From: Synechococcaceae cyanobacterium
GTDB taxonomy: Bacteria; Cyanobacteriota; Cyanobacteriia; PCC-6307; Cyanobiaceae
Length of the DNA: 64,000 nt
Direction of reading: 5' to 3'
Assembly (NCBI GenBank): GCA_947378425.1
Contig: CANCJV010000005.1
Span: 1 to 64,000 of the forward strand
The translations under genes and the position numbers were made by a program. Of this stretch, positions 59,376 through 64,000 are shown in pieces (position 1 is the stretch's first letter; every line of letters starts with the position of its first letter). The notes beneath the pieces are model-generated. The model saw only the letters and a program-made list of their open reading frames with translations, was not told where the DNA came from and made no database searches.

Positions 59376-61013
59376 TCAGGGATGGGGCGAGCGCTGGGAT
59401 TGGGCCCAAGCCCGGGAGCCAGAAGGCCGCACCTCGCCCAGGCAGATCCAATCCATCCCAACGCGCTGTCGTTCCAGCACCGACACCGGCCAGGCACCAA
59501 CCCCGGGGAATCGGGACCTGATCGTCGTGCAGCGGGTCAGGGTCTGGACCGAGGCGAGCGGCGCGATGATCTGCGGCCGCGTCCACTTCTGGCGGGCTGC
59601 CATCAGCTCGAGGAAAGAGATGGGATACAGACGGGGATAGTCGTGGAGAACGATTCCCATTGCGGCATCATCCACCACCAGCTGGGACAAGGCCTTTGAG
59701 GGTGGGCGCAGCCGGCGGAAATTGGAGACAGGGGTGTGCTTGGCCGCCTGCCATGTAGCCAGAGACGTACTCAGGCCGACATAACCGATGCGATACCAAG
59801 GAGCAATCACCCCGTAGGCCAGGCCCAGGCTCACCAGGGCGGCCGCCCCGTAGCTCAGCAACAGGAGCCGGGCCCCAACCGAGATCACAGGGGGGCGATA
59901 GGGCGTCAACACCCACAACACGGCCAATCCATACCAGGAGACGGCCACATACGAGATGCTCCGATAAAAGGCATCTTGATGATCGAGCCCCATCAGCACA
60001 GGGCCAGGCAGCAGGACCAGCAACAACACAATGCGAGGCATCAACTGCCGCCAGGATGGCCAGCCCTTGCGCCCCGGAGCCATCAGGGAGAGAGCACAGA
60101 GAAGAGGCGCCAGGACCACAGCCGCCAGCAGAATCCTGGCCAGGACATGGAGGATGCCCACCAACCATGGCGAGAGGAACAGCGGGGGGATAACAAACAT
60201 CTCCAGTGGTCCTGCGACCATGTTTTCAATCTGAACATCGAAATCAGGCAGGCGCAGGCTGTGGCCGCCCACAGCCTGGAGATAGTGCTCAAAGCCGTGA
60301 TAGCCCGGACAACCAATGGACTGCTCCAGATGTTGCTGAGCGAACGACGAACTGATCACGACCATGGCAGCGATGGCCAGCAACCAGAGTGGCGCCAGTC
60401 GGCGGCTGAGAACCATCCAGCTCGCCAGCGCCAGGAGGGCAGGCGCCAGCAACACAAATTGCGGATGAATAAAAATTCCAAAGTAAAAAATAGCCACTGC
60501 GATCGCCAACAGACCTGGCTGGGGCGATCCACCCACCACAGCCCGCAACAGCAGCAGGGCCAGCATGATCCACAGCGGCTCCGGCCTGAGCAATTGCCAA
60601 TAGGCCGGCAGAACCCCGAACGTCACGACCACGGCCGGCACCGCAGCCACCAGCCACCGGCCAGACACTCGGGCCATCAGCCGCGAGAGCATGAAGAACA
60701 TTGCCGCCAGCAGCGGAGCGAACAGGCAGCGCTCCAGCGAAAAGCGTTCGATCAACCCGTACACGGCCGACACCCCGATTGAGGCCGGCCAGAAGATCAG
60801 CGGCAGGGGAATGGACTGGGGGTGGCAGAGGGGATGGGGGGTGGCGACCGCAGCACCCTCCTCAAACCAGCGACCGGCGATCAGACGAAAGGTCACCTCA
60901 TCGGGGTAGATGGGCAGATCGTGATACGAAGCCGCCGCGAGGGCCAACAGGACAGCCAGCCCCCAGGGCGGGGCCGCTCGCCTCAGCGCCGCCAATCGAG
61001 GCCATCCGATCAC
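59376..61013 (-). CDS. GT-C-like polytopic membrane protein
   Basis: 545 residues with about ten hydrophobic helices. The N-terminal part reads HDLPIYPDEVTFRLIAGRWF, with an acidic pair (DE) after the first helix, the position of the catalytic Asp in GT-C glycosyltransferases. Later sections are LLRPEPLWIMLALLLLRAVV and GIFIHPQFVLLAPALLALAS. The C-terminal soluble region holds LVVDDAAMGIVLHDYPRLYP and TRCTTIRSRFPGVGAWPVSV. It may add sugars to lipid-linked or surface glycans. The family cannot be named with certainty. Confidence 0.6.
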   Translation of the reverse strand: MIGWPRLAALRRAAPPWGLAVLLALAAASYHDLPIYPDEVTFRLIAGRWFEEGAAVATPHPLCHPQSIPLPLIFWPASIGVSAVYGLIERFSLERCLFAPLLAAMFFMLSRLMARVSGRWLVAAVPAVVVTFGVLPAYWQLLRPEPLWIMLALLLLRAVVGGSPQPGLLAIAVAIFYFGIFIHPQFVLLAPALLALASWMVLSRRLAPLWLLAIAAMVVISSSFAQQHLEQSIGCPGYHGFEHYLQAVGGHSLRLPDFDVQIENMVAGPLEMFVIPPLFLSPWLVGILHVLARILLAAVVLAPLLCALSLMAPGRKGWPSWRQLMPRIVLLLVLLPGPVLMGLDHQDAFYRSISYVAVSWYGLAVLWVLTPYRPPVISVGARLLLLSYGAAALVSLGLAYGVIAPWYRIGYVGLSTSLATWQAAKHTPVSNFRRLRPPSKALSQLVVDDAAMGIVLHDYPRLYPISFLELMAARQKWTRPQIIAPLASVQTLTRCTTIRSRFPGVGAWPVSVLERQRVGMDWICLGEVRPSGSRAWAQSQRSPHP

Positions 61014-61014
61014 C

Positions 61015-62010
61015 TCATCGCACCAGCCGCTCGATTGTCAGATCTGCCAGCGGAATGCCGCCCAGTCGCTCCACCTCGCGCACCCCGGTGGGGCTGGTGA
61101 CGTTGATCTCGCTGAGACGGCCGTCGATCACGTCGATGCCGACGAAGAACAGGCCCTCCGCCCGCAGCGCCGGCGCCAGTTCGGCACAGATCCGACGCTC
61201 CGCCTCCGTCAGGTCGGTGGCCTCCGGGGAGCCGCCCACCGCCAGATTGCTGCGGAACTCCTCGCCGCTGGGCACCCGGTTGACGGCGCCCAGCGGCTCG
61301 CCATCCACCAGCAGGATGCGCTTGTCGCCAGCGCTCACCCCCGGCAGGAAGGCTTGCACCATCACCGGCAGCTGCTGCTGAGCGGTGACCAGCTCCAGCA
61401 GGGCACGCAGGCCGGGCGTGGCGGCCGAGGCGAACACCACCCCCTGGCCAGCCCGACCACCCAGCGGCTTGAGCACCACCTCGCCATGCTCCCGGGCGAA
61501 GCCGGCCAACTGCTCCACCCGGCTGCTCACCATCGAGGCGGCCATCAGGTGGCTGAAGCGCAGGGAGCTGAGCTTTTCGTTCCAGGCCCGCAACGAGGAG
61601 GGCCGATTGACCACCCGCACCCCGCGTCGCTCGGCGATGTCGAGCAAATGGGTGGCGTACAGGTAGGCCTCATCCACCGGCGGATCCTTGCGCATCCAGA
61701 CCACCTGGAACTGCTCCAGCGGCACCAAGGTGACCTCGCCCAGCTCGAACCAGGGGCTGGGCACCCGCCAGCTGCCAGCCGCCAGCTCGATGGCGCCGAG
61801 GCGCAGGGGCTGGGCCAGGGCCCAGGTGCCGTGGCCGCCGGCCCCCTGGCTGGCCGGGGGCGCCACGGCGGAGAGGTCGGCGGGGGTGCACACCCACACC
61901 GCCTGGCCAGCCCGCTGAACCGCCTGCATCAAGGCCACACTGGAATCCTTGGCGGGATTGAGGCGCGCGATCGGATCGATCACGAACAGCTGGGAGGCGA
62001 ACACAGGCAA
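61015..62010 (-). CDS. gshB: Glutathione synthetase
   Basis: ATP-grasp enzyme joining gamma-glutamylcysteine and glycine. It has [80 protein letters not shown] (ATP loop) and [20 protein letters not shown]. The length of 331 residues fits. The start at 62010 is TTG ([13 protein letters not shown]); a GTG two codons later is possible. It follows the glutaredoxin gene on the same strand, an arrangement that ties GSH supply and use. Confidence 0.94.
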   Translation of the reverse strand: MPVFASQLFVIDPIARLNPAKDSSVALMQAVQRAGQAVWVCTPADLSAVAPPASQGAGGHGTWALAQPLRLGAIELAAGSWRVPSPWFELGEVTLVPLEQFQVVWMRKDPPVDEAYLYATHLLDIAERRGVRVVNRPSSLRAWNEKLSSLRFSHLMAASMVSSRVEQLAGFAREHGEVVLKPLGGRAGQGVVFASAATPGLRALLELVTAQQQLPVMVQAFLPGVSAGDKRILLVDGEPLGAVNRVPSGEEFRSNLAVGGSPEATDLTEAERRICAELAPALRAEGLFFVGIDVIDGRLSEINVTSPTGVREVERLGGIPLADLTIERLVR

Positions 62011-62068
62011 CGAGCGGGAGGATTGGAACCAGATTCAAGGAATGGGCCCGATCAGGCCGAAGCAGCGA

Positions 62069-62416
62069 TCACTCCTTGATGCGAGGGCGGGGCAACTCAC
62101 GGGGCCCGCCAGAAGCTGCCCGTTGAGCCTTGGGATGCGGCGGCGACTGGGACAGCAACAGATCCAGCTGCCCGCCGTCCTCCAGGGCCAGCAGTTCATC
62201 AAAGCCGCCGACCGGCCGACCATTGATGAAGATCTGGGGAACGCTGGTGCGCCCGCCGGAGCGCTTGAGCATCACCGTGCGACTCTGCTCATCGCGATCA
62301 ATGAAAAACTCGTTATAAGTGACTTCCTTGCGATCCAGCAGGGCCTTGGCCTCCATGCACGGGGGAGAGAAACGGGACGTATAGACGTCAACCTTGGCCT
62401 TCTGGAAATCTTCCAT
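62069..62416 (-). CDS. grxC: Glutaredoxin-like protein lacking the first active-site Cys
   Basis: 115 residues. The family's core is present: AKVDVYTSRFSPPCMEAKAL, LLDRKEVTYNEFFIDRDEQS, SGGRTSVPQIFINGRPVGGF (cis-Pro region and GSH site) and DELLALEDGGQLDLLL. The expected CPYC/CPFC motif is SPPC: the nucleophilic first Cys is Ser (codon TCT), and only the second Cys remains. This should prevent normal dithiol and monothiol glutaredoxin chemistry, which use the first Cys. The C-terminal 25 residues are a basic extension. It precedes gshB on the same strand. Confidence 0.85.
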   Translation of the reverse strand: MEDFQKAKVDVYTSRFSPPCMEAKALLDRKEVTYNEFFIDRDEQSRTVMLKRSGGRTSVPQIFINGRPVGGFDELLALEDGGQLDLLLSQSPPHPKAQRAASGGPRELPRPRIKE

Positions 62417-62543
62417 GTCTGGATCGGAAACAATGTTCGAAGCGGCCCTGCCCTACGACATCGATTGATCCCACGATCTTACGAGGCAGGCTCCAATGGC
62501 AGAGCCTGCGGCGATAGGCTCCGACATCACACCGTTGTCCAAC

Positions 62544-63669
62544 GTGCTCGACCTCACCGACTTCAAGCGCGACCTCTCCGAGCTCACCGACCGCCTGGGC
62601 GATGCCCAGGACTGTCTTTGACGTACCGGCCCTCCATGCCCGTCAACAGGATCTGGAACAATTGGCCTCCCAGCCGGACTTCTGGGACGACCAGAAGCAG
62701 GCCCAGGCCAGGATGCGCCAACTGGATGAGGTGAAGGCCCAGCTCGACCAGCTGCGGCGCTGGCAGAGCTGGATCGACGACGGCCGCGCCACCCTGGAGC
62801 TCTACGAGCTGGAAGCCGACAACGACCTGCTCGCCGAAGCCAACACCGGCCTGCAGACCCTCAAGGCGGAACTGGACCGCTGGGAACTGGAGCGTCTGCT
62901 CAGTGGCCCCTACGACAAGGAGGGGGCGGTGATCTCGATCAACGCCGGCGCCGGCGGCACCGACGCCCAGGACTGGGCCCTGATGCTGATGCGCATGTAC
63001 ACCCGCTGGGCCGAGGACCACGGCATGAAGGTGAGCGTCGATGAGCTCTCCGAGGGGGAGGAGGCGGGCATCAAGAGCTGCACGATCGAAATCGATGGCC
63101 GCTATGCCTATGGCTATCTGCGCAACGAAAAAGGCACGCACCGGCTGGTGCGGATCTCGCCCTTCAATGCCAATGACAAACGCCAGACGAGCTTCGCCGG
63201 CGTCGAGGTGATGCCCAAGCTGGAGGAGGAGGTCAAGCTCGACATCCCGGAGAAAGATCTGGAGGTGACGACGTCCCGCTCCGGCGGCGCCGGCGGCCAG
63301 AACGTCAACAAGGTGGAGACGGCGGTGCGCATTCTCCACATCCCCACTGGCCTGGCGGTGCGCTGCACCCAGGAGCGCTCCCAACTGCAGAACAAAGAAA
63401 AGGCAATGGCGCTGCTGATGGCCAAGCTGCTGGTGATCGCCCAGGAGCAACGGGCCTCCGAGATCGCCGACATCCGCGGCGACATCGTCGAGGCGGCCTG
63501 GGGCAACCAGATCCGCAACTACGTCTTCCATCCCTACCAGATGGTCAAGGATCTGCGCACCCAGCAGGAAACCACCGATGTGCAGGGCGTCATGGACGGC
63601 GATCTCGATCCCTTCATCCAGTCCCTGCTGCACCAGGGGGTGGCGGTGGGAGCGGAAAGCGACGGCTGA
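62544..63669 (+). CDS. prfB: Peptide chain release factor 2, programmed +1 frameshift
   Basis: RF2 terminates at UAA/UGA. The first part (62544-62618, GTG start) reads [20 protein letters not shown] then AQDCL and meets CTT TGA C. Skipping T62619 gives GAC GTA in the second frame (62620-63669), the classic RF2 autoregulatory shift. The full protein would be about 374 residues. The codon-recognition tripeptide SPF is in [15 protein letters not shown], and the catalytic GGQ in [18 protein letters not shown]. No strong internal Shine-Dalgarno enhancer is visible before the shift site. Confidence 0.92.
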
Positions 63670-63762
63670 AGTCCGCCGCGGCCCCGACCCGCGATCCGCC
63701 GGGCCGGATGCCAGCATCGTGATCGGCACCCAGCCGATCACTGCCAGGGCAGCCTGCCAACG

Positions 63763-63996
63763 ATGAGCCCGTCTTCCACCAGCCCCAGCGAGCCTTCCGG
63801 CCAGCCGTCAGCCAGCGCCGGGGGCCCCTCCGGCAGTGAGCTCAAGGCGGCTCCGGCCAGTTTCATCAAGCTCGCCATGCGCAACATGGTGCGCAAGGGC
63901 CGCCAGAGCCTGTTCCATTTCGGCCTCACCGCCCTGGGGCTCACGGGCTTCCTGGTGCTGATCGCCTGGCTGGGCCGCCCCAGCCTGCCCCAATGA
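63763..63996 (+). CDS. DUF3188 family membrane protein
   Basis: 77 residues. The N-terminal half is Ser/Pro/Gly rich. The conserved end reads FIKLAMRNMVRKGRQSLFHF and GLTALGLTGFLVLIAWLGRP, with one membrane helix. I recall DUF3188 being found in picocyanobacteria next to prfB. It begins about 90 bases after prfB and ends close to the window edge. Function unknown. Confidence 0.75.
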   Translation: MSPSSTSPSEPSGQPSASAGGPSGSELKAAPASFIKLAMRNMVRKGRQSLFHFGLTALGLTGFLVLIAWLGRPSLPQ

Positions 63997-64000
63997 CCAG

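Noticed and set aside
1-64000. tRNA, rRNA or tmRNA genes
   Set aside because: No cloverleaf-like T-loop (GGTTCRAAT) with matching acceptor stems or rRNA core sequence was recognised by eye; a covariance-model scan would settle this.

Overview
The window is chromosomal DNA of a GC-rich alpha-cyanobacterium, most likely a Cyanobium or Synechococcus-type picocyanobacterium. The evidence is the set of NDH-1 genes (ndhAIGE, ndhH), chlorophyll synthesis (chlM), the phylloquinone set (menA, menC, menE, menF and a DHNA-CoA thioesterase), an Rre1/Ycf29-type response regulator, a PedR-like redox regulator, and small families typical of the group (DUF3352, DUF2752, DUF3188, DUF456, an Anbu-type protease). 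Genes are tightly packed, often with 1 to 4 base overlaps, and there are no rRNA genes, recognisable tRNAs or CRISPR arrays.

Layout. 0.3-3.4 kb: small exported proteins, including a tandem paralogous pair, and a membrane protein. 3.9-5.2 kb: PedR-like regulator, CYTH protein and a small membrane protein. 5.4-13.4 kb: a leftward series running DUF3352, sixA, gltA, ndhA, ndhI, ndhG, ndhE and nadK. 13.5-21.2 kb: rhodanese, hrcA, Anbu protease, an MntA/HepT toxin-antitoxin pair, trpB, a PIG-V-like mannosyltransferase, a SUI1 factor, a broken small gene and cysC.

21.2-31.5 kb is an accessory defence island. A type I restriction-modification system is split in two: hsdM, a KilA-N gene and hsdS overlap end to end on the right, and hsdR lies about 4 kb further on. 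The space between holds toxin-antitoxin material: a PIN toxin with an unusual 316-residue partner, a remnant of an AAA ATPase fronted by a 23-bp tandem repeat, a Phd/RelE-like pair, and two MNT/HEPN pairs. The two MNT/HEPN pairs are joined to hsdR in one five-gene cassette with overlaps or 4-base gaps. One of the HEPN proteins looks internally deleted.

31.9-51.6 kb returns to backbone genes: AI-2E-type permease, purE, nagA, a B12 radical SAM protein, chlM, a D12-class DNA adenine methylase next to about 1 kb of apparently decayed sequence, an RluA-family protein, rre1, a cysteine desulfurase, rsmH, a TPR protein, an Rpn-type nuclease, ndhH and DUF2752. 51.7-53.6 kb is a second small accessory patch: a damaged hicBA pair followed by an intact-looking IS3-family element with inverted ends and a 4-bp target duplication.

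53.7-64 kb: the phylloquinone cluster (thioesterase, menE, menC, menA leftward, menF rightward), then a GT-C-like membrane protein, gshB, a glutaredoxin that lacks the usual first active-site cysteine, prfB with a programmed +1 frameshift, and DUF3188. The most interesting points are the TA-hsdR cassette, the 316-residue PIN partner, the 23-bp repeat array, the internally deleted HEPN, and the active-site substitutions in the glutaredoxin and in the RluA-like protein.
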